From positions 185,486 through 249,485 of the forward strand of contig NZ_JALJRB010000004.1 in NCBI RefSeq assembly GCF_022968795.1: 64,000 bases of DNA, written 5' to 3'. The notes below the pieces were generated by a model. It searched no databases. It saw only the letters and a list, made by a program, of their open reading frames with translations, and was not told the origin of the DNA. How positions within the stretch are numbered: position 1 is the first letter of the stretch; the number at the start of each line of letters is the position of its first letter. Origin of the DNA: Desulfatitalea alkaliphila. GTDB lineage: Bacteria > Desulfobacterota > Desulfobacteria > Desulfobacterales > Desulfosarcinaceae. The position numbers were made by a program, and so were the translations under genes. Shown piece after piece: positions 36,787 to 45,544 of the stretch.

Positions 36787-36963
36787 TCAGTCCGCCATGA
36801 GCCGCAAGCGTCGCTGTTCCAGGCGGGTTAGCCGATCCATCAGTTCGGCATCCCCGTCGGCGGCCGCGGCGGTGGCCGGCGCCTGCGCCGCCGTGGTCTC
36901 ATTGCCGGGTTGCGCAACAGGCGAGTCGATTTCCGATGTCACTTCATCGATGGTCACACCCAT
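36787..36963 (-). CDS. small eCIS protein (58 aa)
   Basis: 58 residues from ATG 36963 with GAGG about 10 bases upstream; a TTG nine bases earlier would leave no room for a ribosome site. The sequence is acidic then Ala/Pro-rich and ends in a helix, LMDRLTRLEQRRLRLMAD. Similar-sized proteins (the DUF5908 group) lie at this spot in many eCIS loci, but I cannot confirm family membership. It sits 2 bases before the hub gene and 5 bases after the upstream gene's stop, so it is probably a real structural or chaperone component. Confidence 0.6.
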   Translation of the reverse strand: MGVTIDEVTSEIDSPVAQPGNETTAAQAPATAAAADGDAELMDRLTRLEQRRLRLMAD

Positions 36964-36968
36964 GGTGG

Positions 36969-38033
36969 TCAATCCTCGAAGGTGATGCCCGGTTTAAGGT
37001 CCGCCCCGACGCCCACATCCGCGGACATGCTCGATGCGAGACCCGCTTGCAAACCCGTCCCCGGTGCCGAAAAAACAGGGGTGTCCGTGTCCGGGTGGAT
37101 TGCGAAATGGCTTTCTTGATGGAACAGCACAGAGGCGCGCAGCCTTGGGGGCGCCGGCGGTTTGAGGGCGGCGAACCGCGCGGCGGTCTCCCCGCCCACC
37201 TGCACCCCGTTGCCCGCGCCGGCCCCCGGCGACCCACCGGCCCCTGCAAAGATCCGCACGTCGGGCAGCACCAATTCTCCGACCTCGGGCAGGCGCATGT
37301 TTTCGATGCCGTTGGTTGCCGCAACATAGCGGGCCACGGCCGAATCGCCGCCCGCCGCCGGATGGCCGGCCGCCACGGCCCGGGTGACGCTGGTGTCGGC
37401 GCCCAGCGGATTCACCGGCGCGTTGCCCGAGGCGGCGCCGGAGCGGGCGGCAGGTACATTGTGGCCCGGCGCAAGGTCGCCGGCGACATCGGTGTTGTGA
37501 GCGACATCGGTGTTGGGTTCGAAATCCCGCTGCTGTTGGGTCATGGACAAGGTCACGGTGGCGCGCAGGGGTACGCCCTGGTCGGAGAAGAATTCCAGCT
37601 TCTCCTTGTAGTTGTCGATATAGCCTTCGAACCAGAGGGTGCCCCACTGGAAGATCACAATGGACGGTATCCGCCTGCTCCGGTTGTTGCGCCGGGGTTG
37701 TTGCTGGGCCGGGTCCATCATGCGGGCCAGTTGGTTGGTCTCGGTGCGCACATCCACACCGTTGAGCGTGGTGTCGAATAGCAGCTCCATGCTCAGCGCG
37801 GCCGTCGTTTCGGTGACCGTGACCTGGGCCGGTTGATTGCGCTGCCCTCGGCGCACGCTGTTGGTGAAGGTGATATCCAGGGATTCGGGGTTGAAATGGA
37901 CCGTCACCCGGTTGTCCCGCTGCCGTTCATGGGAGAGCGGTTGCCCGTTTTCGTCGGTTTTGGGCATGAAGCAGGCGGTGGTGCGCAGCTCTCCGCGGGG
38001 GGCCGGATCGGCGTCTGAAGCCGTGGTCGTCAT
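36969..38033 (-). CDS. CIS tube/LysM-type protein (Afp7-like)
   Basis: 354 residues. The first half has the CIS_tube-type signature: NRVTVHFNPESLDITFTNSV, LSMELLFDTT, RRIPSIVIFQWGTLWFEGYI and LRATVTLSMTQQQ, as in Afp7 and T4 gp53/54-like adaptors between tube and hub. The second half is Ala/Gly/Pro-rich and low-complexity, and I do not see a convincing LysM repeat. About 110 bases separate it from the tube gene upstream, the widest gap in the operon, which could hold an internal promoter. It would join the inner tube to the baseplate hub. Confidence 0.8.
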   Translation of the reverse strand: MTTTASDADPAPRGELRTTACFMPKTDENGQPLSHERQRDNRVTVHFNPESLDITFTNSVRRGQRNQPAQVTVTETTAALSMELLFDTTLNGVDVRTETNQLARMMDPAQQQPRRNNRSRRIPSIVIFQWGTLWFEGYIDNYKEKLEFFSDQGVPLRATVTLSMTQQQRDFEPNTDVAHNTDVAGDLAPGHNVPAARSGAASGNAPVNPLGADTSVTRAVAAGHPAAGGDSAVARYVAATNGIENMRLPEVGELVLPDVRIFAGAGGSPGAGAGNGVQVGGETAARFAALKPPAPPRLRASVLFHQESHFAIHPDTDTPVFSAPGTGLQAGLASSMSADVGVGADLKPGITFED

Positions 38034-38145
38034 AAGGTGGTTCTCCGTTTTGCTTTTCTTCCAAGAATGCGTGTTACAATCGTTGCGCCTTGCCGGCGCG
38101 GCAATGGGCCGCGGCCGGGTGTCGTCCTTGTCCGGCGTGCCGGTG

Positions 38146-38661
38146 TCAAGCCAGCGGCGCCTTGTGGATCAATCCCTCATGCACGAAGTGCAGCTCCTCG
38201 ATGGCCACCTGACTGAAGGTGGCATTGAAATCGGCGGCCTTGAACTTGGTCGGCAGGGCGTTGCGCATTTCCCAGGCCATGACCGGCGTTGGTTGGCCCT
38301 CGAGATCGAAATCGAAGAGGGTGACTTCCGCTTTCAAACGAAAGGCGTAGGCCCCGGTGCTCACCAGTTTGAACCACTGCCACAGGTCCCGGTTGGCCGT
38401 CACACCGCGCTTTAAAATGACGGTGGCGAAGCTGACCCGCCCGGCCCGTTGAAACTCGCCGTAATTGTTGCCCCCGGCCTTGATGGCCTTGGGTTCCATG
38501 GTGGCTTCCAGGCCGCTGCATTCGGAAAACGCCCCGCCGCACAACAGGCGCTCCCCGCTGACACCGGCGTTGGCGGTGGCCACCGTGAAGCGCACTTCAA
38601 ACCGGAAGACCGGCAACGGATAATCCAGGATCGACCCCTTGTTGTGCGCGGCTTGGCTCAT
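38146..38661 (-). CDS. inner tube protein, copy 2 (Afp5-like)
   Basis: The 171-residue protein is a gp19/Hcp-like tube subunit: YPLPVFRFEVRF at the start, GGAFSECSGLEATMEPKAIK, FATVILKRGVTANRDLWQWF and AMEEL-type ending AIEELHFVHEGLI. It parallels the other tube gene (40544-40996) block by block but is diverged. The start overlaps the stop of the sheath-like gene in ATGA. In Afp and PVC a second tube-type protein forms the ring at the baseplate end; that role is likely here. Confidence 0.9.
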   Translation of the reverse strand: MSQAAHNKGSILDYPLPVFRFEVRFTVATANAGVSGERLLCGGAFSECSGLEATMEPKAIKAGGNNYGEFQRAGRVSFATVILKRGVTANRDLWQWFKLVSTGAYAFRLKAEVTLFDFDLEGQPTPVMAWEMRNALPTKFKAADFNATFSQVAIEELHFVHEGLIHKAPLA

Positions 38662-40538
38662 ACCGTGTCACCCCCGAAGGATACGGCGCCGTCGCGCTCC
38701 AGCAGCAAATCGACGGCGATCCGTTCGATGGGAACCGCCGGTTGCAGGACCACGTTGGCGATCAGTCGGCCGTTGTCGATGTCATTGCGGGTCATGGTGG
38801 CGCGGCCGCAGGAGACGGCGTAGGCCTCCTGCGCGGACCTGCCGCGCAGGCCGTGGTGCAGATAAATTTGATGCAACAAGTTGCTTAAGGCGTCCCTGAT
38901 GTTGCGCTGGATGCGTTCCGAGCCGGGTTCGAACACGTAATCCAGGCCGATCCGCTGCGCCGCCCGCTGAATCAGGATCATGATGCGGCGCACGGCGCCG
39001 AAACGCTCGCTCCCGTGGCGTACCGCCGTCACATCGGACTGCAGGCGAATGCCGTCCGGAACGTGATCGAACCAGGAGACCCGATCGGCCATGGCGGGTT
39101 CCGCCGCCGTGGCGGAGAGAAAGGCGTGCGCCTCCATGGGGGCCAGGTCATAGGCATTGGCCGCCAGGGTGCCGGCCACACTGCGGAAGGCGCCGATGCG
39201 GCGGGACTGGTGGGCCAACATCCCGAGCAAGGTGCCTTCCGGCGGTTCCAGGGCGCCGGGCAGCCGGCCGGAGTCCTCGGTTTTCAGCCAGGGAAAGACC
39301 ATTTGCAGATGCTTGTCGACTTTGTCGCGCGCTTCGTTTGCGGGAAAAAGGTCATTCAACAGCAATCGATCGAACGCCTTGCGCACGGTGCGATCCGGCA
39401 AGGGCAGGCCGGCCACCAGTTGTACAGTGGGGGCATGTTCCGCCAGATGGGTCAACAGATGACCCACCACCCGTTTCCAGACGCCATAGGCGCCGGCGCC
39501 GCATTCGGGCGGCTGTCGGGTCAGGGGATGATACCCGTCCGGTTCCGGTTCGGACGCGCTGCAGGCGACAAAGACCTCCTTGTCTTCGATGGCCGGGGCC
39601 GCGGGCGCGTCGGCGGGTGGTGTCACAAGCAGGTCCACCAGGTCCGGCAGGCACAGATAGGTCACATCCGCAAGACCGGCCAAATGGGCCGTCCCCTGCC
39701 ATAGGTGCACCGGCGCGGCGCCGGTGGCGATGGCGGGAAAGGGGATGGAAAGAAAGTCCTCCCAGGTCAATGGCGTCCGGTTCCCCGAATGGGCGTCGGT
39801 CAGGGACGGCCCCCAGAGCAGGGTGCGCAGCCGGGCGATCTTCTCGCTCGCTCCGACATGGTAGGGCAAAGGATCGCCCATGGAAATGAAGTAGCATTTG
39901 CGACCGCCCTGGCGGAAGAACGCCTTGACGGCCGCACCGGCGTAGTGGGGCAGGCCGTTGGCGTCGGATTGTACGGTTTGGACAAACCCCAGGCTCATGT
40001 TGGCATGCACGGTGAGTTCGCCCGGTTGGACGCCGTTGTTGCGCTGGATGATCAGATGCGCGCCGGAGAGCGGATCGATGCGCGCCGACGCCCCGCTGTC
40101 CGCCAGTTGTGATTGCATCTGGGCGGCCAGTTCGGACAGGGCGAGCCTTCCCCCTTCATCGGGGGCCAAGCTGAGCGCCAGCGGCACGTGATCCGCTATG
40201 AGATGCAGCACGCGGTCCTGCTCCGCAATGGGCAGGGGGTCGGCCAGCAAGCGGCTGCGTACGCTGCCCGCCTGGTCCAGCCGTTGTTCGCTGAACACGG
40301 CGCGGAAGGCATCCCAGGATTCCAGGGCCACCGGCGTGTTGCGGATCAACGCGGGTTCCTGTGGCAGCCTTTCGATCTTTTCCAGCGGCCAACCATACCC
40401 TTCCAGCCAGCGCTGTAAAGTGTCGGAGAACAGCGGACGGCGGGCCAGGGGCGCGAATCCGACAAAGCAGGCCACGTCCATGCGACCCGGCGCCGGGGGG
40501 CCGATGGGCGGCAGGTTGTTGAACGTAATGCCGCGCAT
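38658..40538 (-). CDS. second, diverged sheath-like protein
   Basis: 626 residues. The C-terminal about 120 residues carry the tail-sheath domain: FGAVRRIMILIQRAAQRIGL, FEPGSERIQRNIRDALSNLL and the CGRATMTRNDIDNGRLIANV block, which parallels CDRSTMTQADLDNGRLICEV in the main sheath. The N-terminal part (ITFNNLPPIGPPAPGRMDVA, ACFVGFAPLARRP) is not shared with the main sheath. Afp and PVC also encode more than one sheath protein; the divergent copy probably forms a baseplate-proximal or terminal ring. Confidence 0.85.
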   Translation of the reverse strand: MRGITFNNLPPIGPPAPGRMDVACFVGFAPLARRPLFSDTLQRWLEGYGWPLEKIERLPQEPALIRNTPVALESWDAFRAVFSEQRLDQAGSVRSRLLADPLPIAEQDRVLHLIADHVPLALSLAPDEGGRLALSELAAQMQSQLADSGASARIDPLSGAHLIIQRNNGVQPGELTVHANMSLGFVQTVQSDANGLPHYAGAAVKAFFRQGGRKCYFISMGDPLPYHVGASEKIARLRTLLWGPSLTDAHSGNRTPLTWEDFLSIPFPAIATGAAPVHLWQGTAHLAGLADVTYLCLPDLVDLLVTPPADAPAAPAIEDKEVFVACSASEPEPDGYHPLTRQPPECGAGAYGVWKRVVGHLLTHLAEHAPTVQLVAGLPLPDRTVRKAFDRLLLNDLFPANEARDKVDKHLQMVFPWLKTEDSGRLPGALEPPEGTLLGMLAHQSRRIGAFRSVAGTLAANAYDLAPMEAHAFLSATAAEPAMADRVSWFDHVPDGIRLQSDVTAVRHGSERFGAVRRIMILIQRAAQRIGLDYVFEPGSERIQRNIRDALSNLLHQIYLHHGLRGRSAQEAYAVSCGRATMTRNDIDNGRLIANVVLQPAVPIERIAVDLLLERDGAVSFGGDTV

Positions 40539-40543
40539 GGGCT

Positions 40544-40996
40544 TTATCCTTCGGCGTAAACGATGCCTTCGGCCGCGAGCACCAGCTCTTCCATGGCCAC
40601 ATCCGATCCGCCCTTGGCATTCAAGCTGGGGCCCGTGTATTTGGTGGGCACGGTGTTTTGCAGGGTCCAGCGCATGACGGCGTTCTCATGGGCTTCGTCC
40701 ATCATGGTGATGGTCACATTGCGCTGGGCGGTCCAGCCTTGCCGGCGGGTCAGGTTGATCCAGTTCCAGAGGTCCTGGGACTTGATGATGCCCCGCTTGA
40801 GGGTGACGTCGCTCACCTTGTTGATGTTGGGAATCTTGCGGACATGGTTCTCCTTGTCGTTGCCGTTGCGGTACTCGGCCATGGTGATTTCGGCACCCAG
40901 TCCGGTCACTTCGGAGAAACCGGCCGAAATATCCTGCCCGTTGAACTCCACCAGAAAATTGAAGGCGCTATAGGGTGAGGTGCGTTGATCCGACAT
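40544..40996 (-). CDS. inner tube protein, copy 1 (Afp1-like)
   Basis: 150 residues, the usual size. Blocks YSAFNFLVEFNGQDISAGFS, EVTGLGAEITMAEYRNGND, DVTLKRGIIKSQDLWNWINL and TMMDEAHENAVMRWTLQN are typical of Afp1/PVC1 and T4 gp19 tube proteins. AGGAGA precedes the ATG. It should be the main subunit of the hexameric inner tube. It is placed directly after the main sheath gene with 23 bases between them. Confidence 0.95.
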   Translation of the reverse strand: MSDQRTSPYSAFNFLVEFNGQDISAGFSEVTGLGAEITMAEYRNGNDKENHVRKIPNINKVSDVTLKRGIIKSQDLWNWINLTRRQGWTAQRNVTITMMDEAHENAVMRWTLQNTVPTKYTGPSLNAKGGSDVAMEELVLAAEGIVYAEG

Positions 40997-41019
40997 GGTC
41001 TTTTCTCCTTATCTCTGAA

Positions 41020-43410
41020 TTATGCATCCGCGGTTTTCTGCCCGATCCTGAAAATGACGAATTCGGCCGGCTTGACGGCGGCCACCCCTACCTCACAGAT
41101 CAGGCGCCCGTTGTCCAGGTCCGCCTGGGTCATGGTGGAGCGGTCGCAGCGAACGAAGAAGGCCTGCTCCGGCGCTGTTCCCAGTAGGGCGCCGCTGTGC
41201 CATTCATTGTACAGAAAGGCGTTCACCGTATCGGTGATGTTGGTCCACAGGCGCGGACCGTTGGGTTCGAAGACCGCCCACTGGGTGGATCGGTCGATGG
41301 AGTGCTCCAGGTAGATGAAGTAGCGCCGGATGTTCACATACTTCCATTCGGGATCGGAGCTTGCGGTGCGCGCGCCCCACACCCTGTAGCCGCGGCCGAA
41401 GAAATAGCGCAGGCAGTTGACGCCCTCGGGGTTGAGCACTTCCTGCTGGGCATGGTTGATGTCCCGTTCGAAGCGGATGGCGCCGCGTACGACTTCATTG
41501 GCCGGCGGTTTCCAAACCCCTCGGTTGATGTCGGTGCGGGCGTAAATGCCGGCGATGAATCCCGAGGGGGGCACATTGATCTCTTTCGAGGTATTGCTGT
41601 TGCCGGGCCGCCACAAGGGGTTGGCCACCGTGACCCAGGGGTAGTACAGCGCCGCATAAGAACTGTCGATGCGGCTGCGCGCGTCGCGGGCGCCTTGAAT
41701 GCTCAGTTGCGAGGGGGTGTCCAGTACGGCGATGCAGTATTTGTCCCGTTCCGCGTGGGAAATCAGGGCCTGCTGAATGGCGGCGTACTGCGCCATCTCG
41801 GAATGGCCCGGGGCGGCGACGATGGCAATGTCATCCAAGGCCTCCAATACTTCCAGGGCTTCGGCAAAGGCCACGGTGTGATCGTCCCTGCTGGTGGAAG
41901 AAGTGGTGGGCACCGGTTCAACCCCGTCATTGCCGTTCTTGATGGCGATGGTGTTGGCCGATTCCGTGCCGAACAGGGCGTTGAACAGTGCAAAGGCGGT
42001 GTTGCCGGGGGTCACTGCGAAATAGTAAGGGTGCTGCAAGGCTTCCGAGGTGGTGGCCGGCTGCTCGGGCAGGACCTTGGCGATGAAATTGGGATGAGCG
42101 GCGCCGAATCCCAGATCGTCGTATATCAACTGGTTCCCGTCATCGTCTTGGATCTCCAGGGTCCAGGTCATCAAATCGTATGCCCGGCTGTCGATCTGAT
42201 CATCCAAGGCGGCGTCGGCGGCATCCGTCCAGACATTGCCGTTCTTTAAATAGTAGGTGTAGGTCAGGCCATCTTGTCCGGGTTGCGGCGCCCCACCCAG
42301 TCCCAGCGCGGTTTTCGCATCCGAATCCTCGATGCGCAGCGTGGTGCCGGCCCCGACGGCCACCGTGGCGATGCGCATGGTGCCCGTCGGGGTCAAGGTG
42401 GTGGCACGGGCGGCGATGCCCGCTTTTACAAGCGCGCTGTTGATCTCTTCCACGCTGACGCTGCCGATGGCATCCACATTGCCCGTGCCGTGCACCGTGC
42501 CGGCCTCCAAGTTGAGCTGCGGTAACGCGCTGATGGTCAGTTGCGCCGAATCGCCCCTTTCATCCGTTCGGATGAACAGCCGGTTGCCGTCGACGCCCAC
42601 CTTCACATTATCGATGGCCAGGTTGAGAAAGGCCGCCAACCGGGCCGGTGTTTGTCCCCCTCCTGACGGCAGGGTGATCTGCTGGTCGAAAAGCGCGCCG
42701 CCGGGCCCCACCTGCACGGTGAGTGAGGTGTCGTCCGGAATGTCGATGGCCGCCCCGAGCTCTTCCGTGGATTGCACTTGGGCCGGTTGCTTCTGATCGC
42801 TGAAGGTCACGGCCTGCGGGGCGCCTTCATTGATGAAAAAAGTCAATTGATCGTCGTTGGTCAGCGCAAAGGGGGGCTTGATGGTGCCGTCGATGCGGGC
42901 GGGCAGGGCCACGCCGGTACCGCTGCCGCCGGTCACCCGGAGAAGAGAGCCGTCGCCGGCCTTGTCCAGGGGGATGGCGCCGGAAACCCGCTTGGCGTTC
43001 AGGTAGACTTCCGCCGAGGCATTGTAGCCGCTGCCGGCATAGCGGGCCTGGATGCGCGCGACATCCCCGCCGATGTCGCTGTAAGCGAAACCGGGCCGCG
43101 CAGCGCCGCCATCCTCCGCGGGCACATAGGTCCGCGCGACATACAACCGGCGCCCGCCGTTATCGAAGAAGGCGCGGGCCCCATGGGCCATGTAATTGGG
43201 GAAGGATTTGCCCCCGAAGGCCAAGTCCGCGAGGCCGCCGTACACGCGCTGGTACTCACCGAAACTGGTGACCAGCTCAGGCGTGACATTGTAGGGGCCC
43301 TTGCGTGTCGGACCGACGAAGGCGCAAGTGCTGGTGCTCACCCCTTCAATGGATTTGGCCCGGAAGCTGACCTCTTCAACGTAAACACCGGGTGCTAAGT
43401 ATTCAGGCAT
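41020..43410 (-). CDS. main tail sheath protein (Afp2/3-like)
   Basis: 796 residues, larger than the usual sheath because of inserted beta-rich domains at about residues 130-330. The ends are classical: MPEYLAPGVYVEEVSFRAKS at the N-terminus with FVGPTRKGP, and FFGRGYRVWGARTASSDPEW, YVNIRRYFIYLEHSIDRSTQ and DRSTMTQADLDNGRLICEVG at the C-terminus, which pack on the tube and connect neighbouring subunits. A GGGAGG site precedes the ATG. It forms the contractile sheath. Confidence 0.96.
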   Translation of the reverse strand: MPEYLAPGVYVEEVSFRAKSIEGVSTSTCAFVGPTRKGPYNVTPELVTSFGEYQRVYGGLADLAFGGKSFPNYMAHGARAFFDNGGRRLYVARTYVPAEDGGAARPGFAYSDIGGDVARIQARYAGSGYNASAEVYLNAKRVSGAIPLDKAGDGSLLRVTGGSGTGVALPARIDGTIKPPFALTNDDQLTFFINEGAPQAVTFSDQKQPAQVQSTEELGAAIDIPDDTSLTVQVGPGGALFDQQITLPSGGGQTPARLAAFLNLAIDNVKVGVDGNRLFIRTDERGDSAQLTISALPQLNLEAGTVHGTGNVDAIGSVSVEEINSALVKAGIAARATTLTPTGTMRIATVAVGAGTTLRIEDSDAKTALGLGGAPQPGQDGLTYTYYLKNGNVWTDAADAALDDQIDSRAYDLMTWTLEIQDDDGNQLIYDDLGFGAAHPNFIAKVLPEQPATTSEALQHPYYFAVTPGNTAFALFNALFGTESANTIAIKNGNDGVEPVPTTSSTSRDDHTVAFAEALEVLEALDDIAIVAAPGHSEMAQYAAIQQALISHAERDKYCIAVLDTPSQLSIQGARDARSRIDSSYAALYYPWVTVANPLWRPGNSNTSKEINVPPSGFIAGIYARTDINRGVWKPPANEVVRGAIRFERDINHAQQEVLNPEGVNCLRYFFGRGYRVWGARTASSDPEWKYVNIRRYFIYLEHSIDRSTQWAVFEPNGPRLWTNITDTVNAFLYNEWHSGALLGTAPEQAFFVRCDRSTMTQADLDNGRLICEVGVAAVKPAEFVIFRIGQKTADA

Positions 43411-43428
43411 GACATATCCTCCCTTTGA

Positions 43429-44280
43429 TTATTCACTTGCGGTTAGATTCACGAAAAGTTTCACGGAGCGGGATCGGCCGGTTTGCAACGCCAAGGGCAG
43501 CCCGTCGCGCAATTGCTCGCTGTCAGCCGTTCGAAATGGTCTGCGCCACTCGGCGCGCTGGTCTTCGATGGCGTCCGGATCCACCGGCCAGGCAGCGCCC
43601 GGGCCGACGATCACCTCCAGGTGGACCGGGGTTTCGGTTTCCGTCACGGCGCCGCCCGCCGCCCATACATCGGCCGCATCGTCATCGGCATCCTCCCCAG
43701 CCGCCGTGCCCGCGGCGAAAGTGGTGATGGGAATGCCCGGCACGAGCACCGCTGCTTCTCCCCGCTGATCGCTCAAGCCGCTCATCCGCAAACGCCCATC
43801 GCCATCCACCAAACGGACCAAGGCACCGGGAACGGGCTTTTCCGCCGCCACATCGGCAAGATCGTAAATGGAAACCCGCAGCACGCTCCAATTGGGGCTC
43901 ACATGGGCTGCCGGCGCGGGATACAAGGGAATTTCGAACGGCGTGAACAGGCTGTTGTCCGCCTCCGGCGCGGCGGCGCGCGGTAGCCTGAGGGTTGCCC
44001 GCCGCGAAAGGAATTGCCCGCTTCCATCTTCCACCAACACGTCAAAGGCCAAGGTGTCCGGGGGCGGTGACGCCGGCGGCGCCGCGAAGGCGGCCAAATG
44101 GTGTCCCAGACCCGTGGCATGGGAAATGACCGCCAGGAAAGAGCGATTGAAAAACAGAGTCAAACCGGGCGCCTTGATACGAAAGGGTCTGCGCAGTGCG
44201 CGTCCGCTGACCCGATCCACCATACGCAGTGCGCCGAGGTAGCGATGATGGATGGGCTCTTTTACGTTAATCCGTCTCAT
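43429..44280 (-). CDS. eCIS accessory protein with carboxypeptidase-regulatory-like segment
   Basis: 283 residues from ATG 44280; an in-frame ATG at 44301 has no usable ribosome site. The N-terminus reads RYLGALRMVDRVSGRALRRP. Around residues 150-195 is a beta-sandwich-like segment (KPVPGALVRLVDGDGRLRMS, then GLSDQRGEAAVLVPGIP) reminiscent of carboxypeptidase regulatory domains. It lies between the DUF4255 and sheath genes, where eCIS loci often carry such a protein; its role is unknown, possibly at the distal cap. Its start overlaps the end of the DUF4255 gene by 14 bases. Confidence 0.65.
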   Translation of the reverse strand: MRRINVKEPIHHRYLGALRMVDRVSGRALRRPFRIKAPGLTLFFNRSFLAVISHATGLGHHLAAFAAPPASPPPDTLAFDVLVEDGSGQFLSRRATLRLPRAAAPEADNSLFTPFEIPLYPAPAAHVSPNWSVLRVSIYDLADVAAEKPVPGALVRLVDGDGRLRMSGLSDQRGEAAVLVPGIPITTFAAGTAAGEDADDDAADVWAAGGAVTETETPVHLEVIVGPGAAWPVDPDAIEDQRAEWRRPFRTADSEQLRDGLPLALQTGRSRSVKLFVNLTASE

Positions 44281-44860
44281 TGGCGGGTTCGATATCTCCA
44301 TACCCGTAGCGGGTGGCCACCACCGGCGGGTGATCCTCGCCGGCCTCCGGTTCGATGCGTACCACCCGCGCGATATAGGGCAGTGATAACCGATAATTGG
44401 GCGTCAGCACATCCCACAACTGCATGAGGTCTTCGTTGGACAACTCCATTGGAACGATATGCACCTGATCTCCCGGGCCCCAGTGGCCGGAACCGGATAG
44501 GTTGGATTGATCGAAGATCGGATGCCGGTGCAGCCGCGACATGGCCCAGGCGGTAATGGTGTGCTCGGCCAGGGCGGAATCCGCCCAGACGATGAGCAGA
44601 TAGTGCAGCGCAAGGCACAGGGCGTGGTCGGCCGGTTTACCGCCACGCGAAAAAGCCGCGTTGCGGGTGTGCTTGTCGATTTCCACGCGGTACAGGTAAA
44701 GGCTCACGGTGGTGCCCAAATTATCGGCCTCCGCCATCTCGCCGCTGGACATTAGTCTGAAATCGCAAGGGTAGTCGCCGCGCAACGGTTCGGGGTAGGT
44801 GTTGCGCAAAAAGGTGATCAGCGAGTCGCCCACCGAATGAATTCTGAAATAGTCGCTCAT
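44267..44860 (-). CDS. DUF4255 (Pvc16/Afp16-type) tail terminator protein
   Basis: The 197-residue protein matches DUF4255: HSVGDSLITFLRNTYPEP, VSLYLYRVEIDKHTRN, HALCLALHYLLIVWADS and AMSRLHRHPIFD. In Afp and PVC the homologous protein caps the distal end of tube and sheath and sets length. It is the first gene of the 20-gene train, so the operon promoter should lie in 44861-45544. The ribosome site is weak. Confidence 0.9.
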   Translation of the reverse strand: MSDYFRIHSVGDSLITFLRNTYPEPLRGDYPCDFRLMSSGEMAEADNLGTTVSLYLYRVEIDKHTRNAAFSRGGKPADHALCLALHYLLIVWADSALAEHTITAWAMSRLHRHPIFDQSNLSGSGHWGPGDQVHIVPMELSNEDLMQLWDVLTPNYRLSLPYIARVVRIEPEAGEDHPPVVATRYGYGDIEPANETD

Positions 44861-45544
44861 GGAAGTGTTGCTGCCTTGCCGTCGGACCGGTTGCTGTCGA
44901 CGATGTGTTGATCCGCATAGTAGATCGCGATTCGATCATGATGATCGGCCGGCCGCCGTCGGCCGCCATGGGCAAAGTTGCTGCGGCAATGGCGCATAAC
45001 TCCGTCTCCTGGCTTCCCTCATCCGGCGGCATAAGCGGATGGACAGGAAGCCGTTTGCCTGGAAAGCAATCAATGCAAAAATCGAAACATCGCTGCCGGC
45101 GCCGATCTTCATCCAAGGTGCGATGCAAAGTTTCCGGAAGCGCCGGACCGCCCTGTCGATTCGGCAGGTGCAAACCCGATACCAGGTTTCGCGATTACCC
45201 TTCGACTGTGGCTAACCTGTTGACTTATTTGGGGTTGAATAGGAGGGTAGAAGACTTGGCGGTGCGTTGCCGTTGTTCGGGTGTAACGCCGGAGTGTAAC
45301 ACCCTCCTCTGCGAAATCCATAGCGGGGGGGAGATGAACAACCGCAGTCAACCCGGCGGGGGGGGCGAATCGGCGGGTTGCGCGGGCAAATCAGCCCGAC
45401 TCGATCACTGTCACGGGATATGTAACGGCCTGTATCGCAGCAAGCCGAAGAATGTCCCCCATCGATAAAAATTGACAAAGAACCCCTCCGGTGGAAAACT
45501 GCTTGCTGAACTGGATCTTAGGGAAACAGCCACGGGGGTATCCG
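44861..45544. other. divergent intergenic region upstream of the eCIS operon and the SDR gene
   Basis: About 680 bases with no convincing gene. It must hold the main eCIS promoter (reading left) and the SDR promoter (reading right). A TTGACA hexamer occurs at 45472-45477 on the plus strand, 17 bases before AAAACT, a poor -10. A TACTAT hexamer occurs at 44923-44918 on the minus strand without a good -35. Neither is strong enough to call. Confidence 0.4.

Noticed and set aside
13034..44860. Prophage or type VI secretion system
   Set aside because: No capsid, portal, terminase, integrase or lysis gene, and no TssJ/L/M membrane complex or ClpV. DUF4255, AAA+ and DUF4157 genes point to eCIS.
45258..45272. 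Sigma-54 promoter upstream of the eCIS/SDR divergence
   Set aside because: TTGGC and TTGC boxes are present, but the spacing is one base too short.
44905..45468. 187-residue plus-strand frame in the eCIS upstream region
   Set aside because: No ribosome site, no recognisable domain, and codon use like non-coding GC-rich DNA.
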